The notes under the pieces are model-generated. The model had not been told where the DNA came from. It was given only the letters and a program-made list of their open reading frames with translations, and ran no database searches. Shown one piece after another: positions 21,667-29,811 of a DNA stretch of 64,000 bases (position 1 is the stretch's first letter; the number at the start of each line of letters is the position of its first letter). Source of the stretch: an uncultured Paraburkholderia sp. (lineage in GTDB: Bacteria > Pseudomonadota > Gammaproteobacteria > Burkholderiales > Burkholderiaceae); the NCBI GenBank assembly GCA_940746715.1, contig CALNWN010000001.1:186001-250000 (forward strand), read 5' to 3'. The position numbers and the translations under genes were made by a program.

Positions 21667-22827
21667 ATGACCCAGTCAACCGTTCCGCCTCTGCCGTTAC
21701 TGCCGTTTGTGAAACCGGAAATCGATGAAGAAACGATTCAAGGCGTAGCCGATGTGCTGCGCTCCGGCTGGATCACCACGGGCCCGCAAAACCAGAAGTT
21801 CGAGGCGGCGCTCTCCGAATTCTGCGGCGGCCGTCCGGTGCGCACGTTCAATTCCGGCACGGCGACGCTGGAAATCGGTCTGCGCATTGCGGGCGTCGGT
21901 CCCGGCGACGAGGTGATCACCTCGCCCGCCTCATGGGTCGCGACGAGCAACGTGATCTACGAAGTGGGCGCGACGCCGGTGTTCGCGGACATCAACCCCA
22001 TCACGCGCAACATCGACCTCGACAAGCTCGAGCAGGCGATCACGCCGCGCACCAAGGCACTGATCCCGGTTTATCTGTCCGGCCTGCCGGTGGACATGGA
22101 CCGCCTCTACGCGATCGCCCGCGCGCACAAGCTGCGCGTGGTGGAAGACGCCGCCCAGGCTTTCGGCTCGACGTGGAACGGCAAGCGCATCGGCGCGATC
22201 GGCGACATGGTCTCGTTCAGCTTCCACGCGAACAAGAACCTCACGTCGATCGAAGGCGGCGCACTCGTGCTGAACAACGAGGACGAGGCCGTGCTCGCGC
22301 AGAAATACCGGCTGCAAGGCATCACGCGCACGGGCTTCGACGGCATGGACTGCGACGTGCTCGGCGGCAAGTACAACCTGACGGACGTTGCCGCGCGCGT
22401 CGGCCTCGGTCAGCTGCCGCATCTGGAACGCTTTCTCGCGCAACGCCGCAAGCTCGCGCGCGCGTACTTCGCGGGCCTCGAGGGCGGCGCGGCGGTGAAA
22501 CTGGGCGTCGGCCTGCCGTTTGCCGACTTCGAAAACGGCAACTGGCACATGTTCCAGATCACGCTGCCGCTCGAGAAGCTTTCCATCGACCGCGCGGGTT
22601 TCATGGGGCAGCTGAAGGAACGCGGCATCGGCTCGGGCGTGCACTATCCGGCCATCCACCTGTTCTCGCTGTATCGCGCGCGCGGCTTCACGGAAGGCAT
22701 GTTCCCGCATGCGGAGCGTTTCGGCGCCACCAACGTCACGCTGCCGCTCTTCACGCTGATGAACGAAGGCGACGTTGCGCGCGTATGCCGCGCGGTCAAT
22801 GAAATTTGCGAACAATACGGAAAGTAA
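21667..22827 (+). CDS. arnB: UDP-Ara4O aminotransferase ArnB
   Basis: A pyridoxal-phosphate enzyme of the sugar-nucleotide aminotransferase (DegT/DnrJ) family that aminates UDP-4-keto-arabinose with glutamate. 386 residues; the cofactor lysine is at position 190 (SFSFHANKNLTSIEGGA), and FNSGTATLEIGLRIAG, VVEDAAQAFGSTWNGKRIG and GSGVHYPAIHLFSLY are typical. It starts at ATG 21667; upstream residues in the same frame are not conserved. It is followed by arnC. Intact. Confidence 0.95.
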   Translation: MTQSTVPPLPLLPFVKPEIDEETIQGVADVLRSGWITTGPQNQKFEAALSEFCGGRPVRTFNSGTATLEIGLRIAGVGPGDEVITSPASWVATSNVIYEVGATPVFADINPITRNIDLDKLEQAITPRTKALIPVYLSGLPVDMDRLYAIARAHKLRVVEDAAQAFGSTWNGKRIGAIGDMVSFSFHANKNLTSIEGGALVLNNEDEAVLAQKYRLQGITRTGFDGMDCDVLGGKYNLTDVAARVGLGQLPHLERFLAQRRKLARAYFAGLEGGAAVKLGVGLPFADFENGNWHMFQITLPLEKLSIDRAGFMGQLKERGIGSGVHYPAIHLFSLYRARGFTEGMFPHAERFGATNVTLPLFTLMNEGDVARVCRAVNEICEQYGK

Positions 22828-22869
22828 GCGGAAAGGATTTATACGGAACAACGCGCCGTCACGCCGGAA

Positions 22870-23886
22870 GTGTCGATCATCATTCCGGTGTACAACGAGG
22901 AAGCTGGACTGGCAGCGCTTTTCGCGCGGCTTTACCCGGCGCTCGACGCGCTCGGCACGTCTTATGAAGTGATCTTCATCAACGACGGCAGCCGCGACAA
23001 GTCCGCCGCGCTGCTCGCCGAGCGGTTCCGTGCGCGCCCCGACACGACCCGCGTGATCCTGCTGAACGGCAACTACGGGCAGCACATGGCGATTCTCGCG
23101 GGCTTCGAGCAGTCGCGCGGCGAAATCGTCATTACGCTCGACGCCGACCTGCAGAATCCGCCCGAAGAAATCGGCAAGCTGGTCAACAAGATGCGCGAAG
23201 GCTTCGACTACGTCGGCACCATTCGCCTGCAGCGCCAGGACAGCCTGTGGCGCCGCAAGGCTTCGCGCGCGATGAACCGGCTGCGCGAGCGCATCACCCG
23301 CATCAAGATGACCGACCAGGGCTGCATGCTGCGCGCGTACAGCCGGCACATCATCGACACGATCAACCGCTGCGGCGAGATCAATACCTTCATTCCGGCG
23401 CTCGCCTACACCTTCGCGCAGAATCCGGTCGAGATCGAGGTGGCACACGAAGAGCGCTTTGCCGGCGAATCGAAGTACTCGCTCTATTCGCTGATCCGCC
23501 TGAATTTCGACCTCGTGACGGGCTTTTCGGTCGTGCCGCTGCAGTGGCTGTCGTTCATCGGCGTGATCCTGTCGCTCGGTTCGGCGGCGCTCTTCGTGCT
23601 GCTGCTGATTCGGCGCTTCATCATCGGGGCGGAAGTTCAGGGTGTGTTCACCCTCTTCGCCATTACGTTCTTCCTGCTCGGCGTGATCATCTTCGCGCTC
23701 GGGCTGCTCGGCGAATACATCGGCCGGATCTATCAGCAGGTGCGCGCACGTCCGCGCTATCTGGTGCAGACGATCCTCGAAGAGCGCAACGGCACGGCCG
23801 TGGCCGAGGTGCCGCGCCAGAGCGTCGTGCAGCCGGTGCAACCCGCGCCGGTTGCGGATCAGCGCGACGAAGGACCCAGCCGATGA
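22870..23886 (+). CDS. arnC: Undecaprenyl-phosphate Ara4FN transferase ArnC
   Basis: A family 2 glycosyltransferase with two C-terminal membrane helices that attaches formyl-Ara4N to undecaprenyl phosphate at the inner leaflet. Catalytic blocks: IIIPVYNEEAG, INDGSRDKSA, ITLDADLQNPPEE; helices near residues 230 and 265. The expected start would be ATGACGGAACAA, but the sequence reads ATACGGAACAA at 22841, one base short, so the usual start codon is gone and the first in-frame start is GTG 22870, right before the first beta strand. The ribosome binding site GGAAAGG at 22830 is positioned for the lost ATG. A weak GTG start could reduce expression. Its stop overlaps the next start (ATGA). Confidence 0.92.
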   Translation: MSIIIPVYNEEAGLAALFARLYPALDALGTSYEVIFINDGSRDKSAALLAERFRARPDTTRVILLNGNYGQHMAILAGFEQSRGEIVITLDADLQNPPEEIGKLVNKMREGFDYVGTIRLQRQDSLWRRKASRAMNRLRERITRIKMTDQGCMLRAYSRHIIDTINRCGEINTFIPALAYTFAQNPVEIEVAHEERFAGESKYSLYSLIRLNFDLVTGFSVVPLQWLSFIGVILSLGSAALFVLLLIRRFIIGAEVQGVFTLFAITFFLLGVIIFALGLLGEYIGRIYQQVRARPRYLVQTILEERNGTAVAEVPRQSVVQPVQPAPVADQRDEGPSR

Positions 23887-24821
23887 AACCGCGTGCCGTC
23901 GTATTCGCCTATCACAATGTCGGCGTGCGCTGCCTGCAGGCGCTGCTCGCGCGCGGCGTGGACGTGGCGCTCGTCGTCACGCACGAAGACAGTCCGACCG
24001 AGAACATCTGGTTCGGCAGCGTCGCGAGCGTGGCGGCGGAGCACGGCATTCCCGTCGTGACGCCCGCTGACCCGACAAGCCCGGAATTGCGCGCGGTCGT
24101 CAGCGCGGCGCGCCCGGACTTCATCTTCTCGTTCTACTACCGTCACATGTTGCCGGTCGACCTGCTCGCGCTCGTCGCGCGCGGCGCCTACAACATGCAC
24201 GGCTCGCTGCTGCCGAAGTACCGCGGCCGCGTGCCGACCAACTGGGCGGTGCTGCACGGCGAAACCGAGACCGGCGCCACCTTGCACGAAATGGCCGCGA
24301 AGCCCGACGCGGGCGCGATCGTCGCGCAGACCCCGGTGCCGATCCTGCCGGACGACACGGCCGCGCAAGTGTTCGACAAGGTCACGGTGGCCGCCGAGCA
24401 GACGCTGTGGCGCGTGCTGCCTGCGCTGCTGGCCGGCGAGGCGCCGCATCTGCCGAACGATCTGTCGCACGGCAGCTATTACGGCGGGCGCAAGCCCGAA
24501 GACGGCCGCATCGACTGGACGCAGCCGGCGCAACAGGTCTATAATCTTATTCGAGCGGTCGCGCCGCCGTATCCCGGCGCGTTCAACGACATCGGCGGGC
24601 GGCGTTTCGTGGTGGCGCGCGCGCGCCTCGCGACACCCGGCGCGCTTCGCTCGGATTTGCCGCCGGGCCTGCACGTAAGCGATAATGCCGTTTTTGCGAT
24701 ATGCGGCGACGGCCGCGCGATCGCGATCCACGAATTGCGGCATCAGCACGACGGCAGCGAAACAACCGTCGTCACTCCGGCCGAATTCGCCCAGTTCCTC
24801 CAAACTCCCGGACATTTATGA
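23883..24821 (+). CDS. arnA: UDP-Ara4N formyltransferase (stand-alone ArnA N-terminal domain)
   Basis: Corresponds to the formyltransferase half of E. coli ArnA: transfers formyl from 10-formyl-tetrahydrofolate to UDP-Ara4N before lipid attachment. 312 residues; the active-site blocks are YNMHGSLLPKYRGR (Asn and His) and ETGATLHEMAAKPDAGAIV (Asp). The start ATG at 23883 overlaps the stop of arnC, and its own stop overlaps the start of the decarboxylase gene, so the three are translationally coupled. In enterobacteria both ArnA activities sit in one bifunctional protein; here they are separate genes. Intact. Confidence 0.93.
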   Translation: MKPRAVVFAYHNVGVRCLQALLARGVDVALVVTHEDSPTENIWFGSVASVAAEHGIPVVTPADPTSPELRAVVSAARPDFIFSFYYRHMLPVDLLALVARGAYNMHGSLLPKYRGRVPTNWAVLHGETETGATLHEMAAKPDAGAIVAQTPVPILPDDTAAQVFDKVTVAAEQTLWRVLPALLAGEAPHLPNDLSHGSYYGGRKPEDGRIDWTQPAQQVYNLIRAVAPPYPGAFNDIGGRRFVVARARLATPGALRSDLPPGLHVSDNAVFAICGDGRAIAIHELRHQHDGSETTVVTPAEFAQFLQTPGHL

Positions 24822-25864
24822 AAAAAGTCCTGATCTTGGGTGTGAACGGCTTCATCGGCCATAACCTGTCCAAACGCATTCTCGAAACGACCGATTGGAA
24901 AGTCTTCGGGATGGACATGCAGACGGAACGTCTGGGCGATCTCGTCAATCACGAGCGGATGCACTTCTTCGAAGGCGACATCACGATCAACAAGGAGTGG
25001 GTCGAATATCACATCAGGAAGTGCGATGTGATCCTGCCGCTGGTCGCGATCGCCACGCCGGCCACCTACGTTAAGCAGCCGCTGCGCGTGTTCGAACTCG
25101 ACTTCGAGGCGAACCTGCCGATCGTCCGCTCGGCCGTGAAGTACAGCAAGCACCTCGTGTTTCCGTCGACTTCCGAGGTCTACGGCATGTGCACGGACGA
25201 GCAGTTCGATCCAGAAGAATCGCAACTGTCGTACGGCCCGATCAACAAGCCGCGCTGGATCTACGCGTGCTCGAAGCAGTTGATGGACCGCGTGATCTGG
25301 GGCTACGGCATGGAAGGCCTGAACTTCACGCTGTTCCGTCCGTTCAACTGGATCGGCCCGGGCCTCGACTCGATCTACACGCCGAAGGAAGGCAGCTCGC
25401 GCGTGGTCACGCAGTTCCTCGGCCATATCGTGCGCGGCGAGAACATCAGCCTCGTCGACGGCGGCGCGCAAAAGCGCGCGTTCACGGACATCGACGACGG
25501 TATCGGCGCGCTGATGAAGATCATCGAGAATAAGAACGGCGTCGCGACGGGCAAGATCTACAACATCGGCAATCCGACGAACAACTTCTCGGTGCGCGAA
25601 CTGGCGCACAAGATGCTCGCGCTCGCCGCGGAATTCCCGGAATATGCCGACAGCGCGAAGAAGGTGCAGCTCGTCGAAACGTCCTCTGGCGCGTACTACG
25701 GCACGGGCTATCAGGACGTGCAGAACCGCGTGCCGAAGATCGACAACACGATGCAGGAACTCGGCTGGGCACCGAAGTCCACCTTCGACGAAGCGCTGCG
25801 CAAGATCTTCGAAGCGTATCGCGGCCACGTCGCGGAAGCGCGCGCGCTCGTCGAACAGCAATAA
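24818..25864 (+). CDS. arnA: UDP-glucuronate oxidative decarboxylase (stand-alone ArnA C-terminal domain)
   Basis: Extended short-chain dehydrogenase matching the C-terminal half of E. coli ArnA. It oxidises and decarboxylates UDP-glucuronate to UDP-4-keto-arabinose, the first committed Ara4N step. 348 residues; NAD motif GVNGFIGHNL at the N-terminus, VFPSTSEVYGMC, then the YxxxK pair in RWIYACSKQLMDRV, and FNWIGPGLDSIYTPKEGSSRVV typical of ArnA. Coupled to the formyltransferase gene through an ATGA overlap and followed by arnD 10 bases on. Intact. Confidence 0.94.
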   Translation: MKKVLILGVNGFIGHNLSKRILETTDWKVFGMDMQTERLGDLVNHERMHFFEGDITINKEWVEYHIRKCDVILPLVAIATPATYVKQPLRVFELDFEANLPIVRSAVKYSKHLVFPSTSEVYGMCTDEQFDPEESQLSYGPINKPRWIYACSKQLMDRVIWGYGMEGLNFTLFRPFNWIGPGLDSIYTPKEGSSRVVTQFLGHIVRGENISLVDGGAQKRAFTDIDDGIGALMKIIENKNGVATGKIYNIGNPTNNFSVRELAHKMLALAAEFPEYADSAKKVQLVETSSGAYYGTGYQDVQNRVPKIDNTMQELGWAPKSTFDEALRKIFEAYRGHVAEARALVEQQ

Positions 25865-25874
25865 GGGCTGATCC

Positions 25875-26768
25875 TTGACCCGTATCGTCCTGAAGATCGA
25901 CGTCGACACGCTGCGCGGTACCCGCGAAGGCGTGCCGAATCTTGCGCGCATCTTCGACCGCTTCAAGGCGCGCGCCACTTTCCTCTTCAGCCTCGGGCCC
26001 GACCACACTGGCTGGGCCATGCGCCGCGTGCTGCGGCCGGGCTTCCTGAAGAAGGTGTCGCGTACCTCGATGGTCGAGCACTACGGGCTCAGGCAGCTGA
26101 TGTACGGCGTGCTGCTGCCGGGGCCGGACATCGGCGCGAAGGCGTCGGCGGAGATGCGCGCGATCCACGAGGCCGGCTTCGAGTGCGGCATTCATACGTG
26201 GGACCACGTGTACTGGCAGGATAACGTGCGCTCGAAAGATCGCGCATGGACCGCCGCGCAAATGCAGAAAAGCTACGCCCGTTTCGTCGAGATTTTCGGC
26301 GCGCCGCCCGTCACGCACGGCGCGGCCGGCTGGCAGATGAACGGCCACGCGTTCGAGCAGATCGACGCCTGGGGCATGCACTACGCGTCCGACGGCCGCG
26401 GTAATTCGCCGTATCTGCCGGTCGTCGACGGCAGGACGCTTGCACACGTGCAGATGCCGACCACGCTGCCCACGCTCGACGAAGTGCTCGGCGTGAACGG
26501 TGTGGACGAACACAACGTAGCGGCGTTCATGCTCAGGCACACGGCGAACAATCCGCACGATCAGGTGTTCACGCTGCACGCGGAGCTCGAGGGGCAGAAG
26601 CTCGCGCCCATCTTCGAACAGTTGCTGCAAGGCTGGCGCGCGCAGGGCCACACGTTCGCGACGATGGGCGACTATTACGCGGCGCTGGACCGCAGCGTGC
26701 TGCCATCGTACCCTGTTACGTGGGGCGAAATTCCAGGACGCTCCGGCGAGCTGATCGTCCAACCCTGA
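25875..26768 (+). CDS. arnD: Ara4FN-phosphoundecaprenol deformylase ArnD
   Basis: A polysaccharide-deacetylase-fold enzyme (NodB type) that removes the formyl group after lipid attachment, driving the pathway. 297 residues from a TTG start 10 bases after the decarboxylase gene. Metal and catalytic blocks: VLKIDVDTLRGT (first Asp pair), FECGIHTWDHVYW (His-x-x-x-His) and PVTHGAAGWQ. The last residues GRSGELIVQP are typical. It ends the contiguous Ara4N cluster. Intact. Confidence 0.94.
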   Translation: MTRIVLKIDVDTLRGTREGVPNLARIFDRFKARATFLFSLGPDHTGWAMRRVLRPGFLKKVSRTSMVEHYGLRQLMYGVLLPGPDIGAKASAEMRAIHEAGFECGIHTWDHVYWQDNVRSKDRAWTAAQMQKSYARFVEIFGAPPVTHGAAGWQMNGHAFEQIDAWGMHYASDGRGNSPYLPVVDGRTLAHVQMPTTLPTLDEVLGVNGVDEHNVAAFMLRHTANNPHDQVFTLHAELEGQKLAPIFEQLLQGWRAQGHTFATMGDYYAALDRSVLPSYPVTWGEIPGRSGELIVQP

Positions 26769-26956
26769 CGGGCCGGTCGGCGTGCCGGGTCGACGCCAGC
26801 CATTGGCTTGCTGTCCGGCAAGCCGCCCTGACGACCCAGCCGCCACGCGAGCCCATGCGCGCACCGGCAGCCCCTCCCCAAAAAGTCTCAATGCCCGGCC
26901 CGCGCCGCCGCGACGGATTCAGACGGCGGCGCCGACCATAACAACCGGAGAACCTC

Positions 26957-27418
26957 GTGCCCATCGCAGTCGACCAACCCATCCCCGACTTCACCGCTCC
27001 CGCTACCGGAGGCGAGATCACGCTGCCCAACCTGCGGGGTAAGAAGGTGGTGCTGTATTTTTATCCGAAGGACAACACGCCGGGCTGCACGACCGAAGGC
27101 CTGCAGTTCCGCGACCTGTATCCGAAGTTCAGGAAAGCCGGCGCGGAAATTCTCGGCGTGTCGCGCGACAGCCTGCGCTCGCATGACAACTTCAAGGCAA
27201 AGCTCGAATTGCCCTTCCCGCTGATTTCGGATCCGGAAGAAAGACTGTGCGCGCTCTTCGGCGTCATCAAAATGAAGAAAATGTATGGCAAAGAAGTACG
27301 GGGGATCGAACGCTCCACATTCCTCATCGACGCTGACGGCGTGCTGCGCGTAGAGTGGCGCGGCGTCAAGGTGCCGGGTCATGTCGACGAAATTCTGGAG
27401 GCTGTACAAGCGCTTTGA
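26957..27418 (+). CDS. bcp: Peroxiredoxin Bcp/PrxQ
   Basis: A thioredoxin-fold peroxidase of the BCP/PrxQ group that reduces hydrogen and organic peroxides in the cytoplasm. 153 residues from a GTG start; peroxidatic Cys44 lies in YPKDNTPGCTTEG. The second Cys five residues on, used by E. coli Bcp, is absent (TTEGL), so the enzyme is of the 1-Cys or atypical type and needs an external thiol. IERSTFLIDADGVLR is the usual C-terminal block. Followed by a terminator at 27553. Intact. Confidence 0.95.
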   Translation: MPIAVDQPIPDFTAPATGGEITLPNLRGKKVVLYFYPKDNTPGCTTEGLQFRDLYPKFRKAGAEILGVSRDSLRSHDNFKAKLELPFPLISDPEERLCALFGVIKMKKMYGKEVRGIERSTFLIDADGVLRVEWRGVKVPGHVDEILEAVQAL

Positions 27419-27552
27419 GGCGCGTTATATTGGGTTGCAATGAGTGCCTGTCCACCCCCAAATTTTTCGTCGCTGCGCAAGACCTGACGGTCGTGTCGGT
27501 CGTGGTATCCGGTCCGTCGAAATCGTCAGGCGCAACGCGAACACCGTAGGCG

Positions 27553-27588
27553 AGCCGCTTGCCTCGTACGACGGGGCGGCGGCTTTTT
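27553..27588 (+). terminator. Terminator after bcp
   Basis: AGCCGC at 27553-27558 pairs with GCGGCT at 27579-27584 and is followed by TTTTTAA; a long internal loop contains a secondary stem. It lies in the 355-base gap between bcp and phoH, which otherwise holds only a possible -10 box (TAGAAT at 27721) before phoH. Confidence 0.65.
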
Positions 27589-27773
27589 AATTGCGCGCAG
27601 CCGTTCGTTCACTCGGCACGCGCTTTCCGCTAAGGAGCCGATCGAAGACCAGGCGAACCGGCATCTCTAGACCGAATGCGCGCCTCCGGGCGCAAACTGC
27701 GTGCGCAACATCGGCACCGGTAGAATGCGACAGGCGGCGCACGATATGTGACCCGATTATTTCGAGGGAAACC

Positions 27774-29597
27774 ATGCCTTTGCCTACCCCCCCGAGCAAG
27801 CTCGGCAATCTCCTGCCACCTGACGAATACAAGGCCAAGGCCGCCACGCCGGCGCGCTCCGCCGCGAAGAAACAGGCCGACGGAGAATCCGCGGAGCCGG
27901 CCGACTACGGCCGCGCGAGCGTCGCCACGCCAATGGCGCATGCCGCCAATGCCGCGACCACCTTGCGACCGGTGCCGGCAACGTCGGCTTCCGCCACTGC
28001 GTCCGCCGCCGGCGGCGCGTCCGCTCAGGCACGCGGCGCGTCGGGCTCCGGGCGCAAAACCAGGCAAACCGCTGCGCTGCTGCAGCCGGTGCCCGCAACC
28101 CGGCCGCCAGCCGAGCCCGCTGCCGAACTGCAGCCGGTCATCGCACGCAAGCCGGGCACGAAAACGCCCCCGGGCAGCACAGCGGCCGCCGCGCAGCCGG
28201 TCGAGATGCAGAAGCTCTTCGTGCTCGATACGAACGTGCTGATGCACGACCCGAGCTGCCTGTTCCGTTTCGAGGAACACGACGTCTATCTGCCCATGAT
28301 GACGTTGGAAGAACTCGACAACCATAAGAAAGGCATGTCGGAAGTCGCGCGTAACGCCCGCCAGGTGAGCCGCACGCTCGACGCGCTAGTGGCGAACGCA
28401 GGCAATATCTCGGACGGCATTTCTCTCGCGCGTCTCGGCAGCCGCGAGGCGTCGGGGCGTCTTTACTTCCAGACGAAGCTGACCGCGATCGAGCCGGTCG
28501 AAGGCCTGCCGGAAGGCAAGGCCGACAATCAGATCCTCGGCGTGGTGCGCGCATTGCAGCGCGACCGTTCGGATCGCCAGGTCGTGCTGGTGTCGAAAGA
28601 CATCAACATGCGCATCAAGGCGCATGCGCTCGGCCTGCCCGCCGAAGACTACTTCAACGACCAGGTGCTCGAGGACAGCGACCTGCTGTATTCGGGCATC
28701 CGCGCGTTGCCGCAGGACTTCTGGACCCGGCACGCGAAGGGCATGGAGAGCTGGCAGGACACCAAAACCGGCACCACGTATTACCGTGTGACCGGCCCGC
28801 TGTGTCCGTCCATGCTCGTCAACGAATTCGTGTATCTGGAGCCGCAGAACGGCGAGCCGGCATTTCACGCGCTGGTGCGCGAGCTGAACGGCAAGACGGC
28901 GCTCCTGCAGACGCTGCGCGACTACGGCCACCACAAGAACAATGTGTGGGGCATCGCCGCGCGCAACCGCGAGCAGAATTTCGCGCTGAATCTGTTGATG
29001 AATCCGGAGATCGACTTCGTGACGCTGCTCGGCCAGGCCGGTACCGGCAAGACGCTGGTGGCGCTCGCAGCCGGGCTCGCGCAGGTGCTCGACGACAAGC
29101 GCTATAACGAGATCATCGTGACGCGCGCGACGGTGCCGGTCGGCGAAGACATCGGCTTTCTGCCCGGCACGGAAGAGGAAAAAATGCAGCCGTGGATGGG
29201 CGCATTCGACGACAACCTCGAGGTCCTGCAAAAAACCGACGACGACGCCGGCGAATGGGGCCGTGCCGCGACCAAGGAACTGATCCGCTCGCGTCTGAAG
29301 ATCAAGAGCATGAACTTCATGCGCGGCCGTACGTTCGTGGACAAGTATCTGATCATCGACGAGGCGCAAAACCTGACGCCCAAGCAGATGAAGACGCTGG
29401 TGACGCGCGCGGGTCCGGGCACCAAGATCATTTGCCTCGGCAATATCGCGCAGATCGACACGCCTTATCTGACAGAAAGCAGCTCCGGTCTGACGTACGT
29501 GGTGGATCGCTTCAAGGGCTGGGAGCACAGCGGGCACGTGACGCTCGCGCGTGGCGAGCGTTCGCGCCTCGCGGACTACGCGTCGGAAATCCTTTAG
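27774..29597 (+). CDS. phoH: PhoH family protein with N-terminal PIN domain
   Basis: A 607-residue PhoH-type ATPase fused behind a PIN nuclease domain, the PhoH2 arrangement, in which the pair can act as a sequence-selective RNA helicase/nuclease. An Ala/Pro-rich linker of about 140 residues comes first; the PIN domain starts at KLFVLDTNVLMHDPSCLF (acidic residues D, E and D visible); the ATPase has LLGQAGTGKTLVALAAG (Walker A) and YLIIDEAQNLTPKQM (Walker B). The start ATG 27774 follows GAGGGAAACC. It ends in TAG and is followed by a strong terminator. No lesion in 1.8 kb. Confidence 0.94.
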   Translation: MPLPTPPSKLGNLLPPDEYKAKAATPARSAAKKQADGESAEPADYGRASVATPMAHAANAATTLRPVPATSASATASAAGGASAQARGASGSGRKTRQTAALLQPVPATRPPAEPAAELQPVIARKPGTKTPPGSTAAAAQPVEMQKLFVLDTNVLMHDPSCLFRFEEHDVYLPMMTLEELDNHKKGMSEVARNARQVSRTLDALVANAGNISDGISLARLGSREASGRLYFQTKLTAIEPVEGLPEGKADNQILGVVRALQRDRSDRQVVLVSKDINMRIKAHALGLPAEDYFNDQVLEDSDLLYSGIRALPQDFWTRHAKGMESWQDTKTGTTYYRVTGPLCPSMLVNEFVYLEPQNGEPAFHALVRELNGKTALLQTLRDYGHHKNNVWGIAARNREQNFALNLLMNPEIDFVTLLGQAGTGKTLVALAAGLAQVLDDKRYNEIIVTRATVPVGEDIGFLPGTEEEKMQPWMGAFDDNLEVLQKTDDDAGEWGRAATKELIRSRLKIKSMNFMRGRTFVDKYLIIDEAQNLTPKQMKTLVTRAGPGTKIICLGNIAQIDTPYLTESSSGLTYVVDRFKGWEHSGHVTLARGERSRLADYASEIL

Positions 29598-29635
29598 AAA
29601 TCAAGCCGCTGGCTGTCATGGCCGGCTGGACACCG

Positions 29636-29669
29636 AGCCGCGCTCCGAGTTTTCGGGGCGCGGCTTTTT
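29636..29669 (+). terminator. Terminator after phoH
   Basis: AGCCGCGC at 29636-29643 pairs with GCGCGGCT at 29658-29665, with a further short inner stem, followed by five T. It lies 39 bases after the phoH stop. Confidence 0.85.
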
Positions 29670-29811
29670 CTTGCCCGCGGCGTCTTTCGGCGGCAACACT
29701 TAGCGCACGAACTTCAAGTAATTTGTCAAGAATTCTTGCCGCTTGCGCGTTTCACCGGCTACCATCCGGACATCGTCCGCCTTTAAACGAGCGTTTACCG
29801 CTGTCCCCTTC

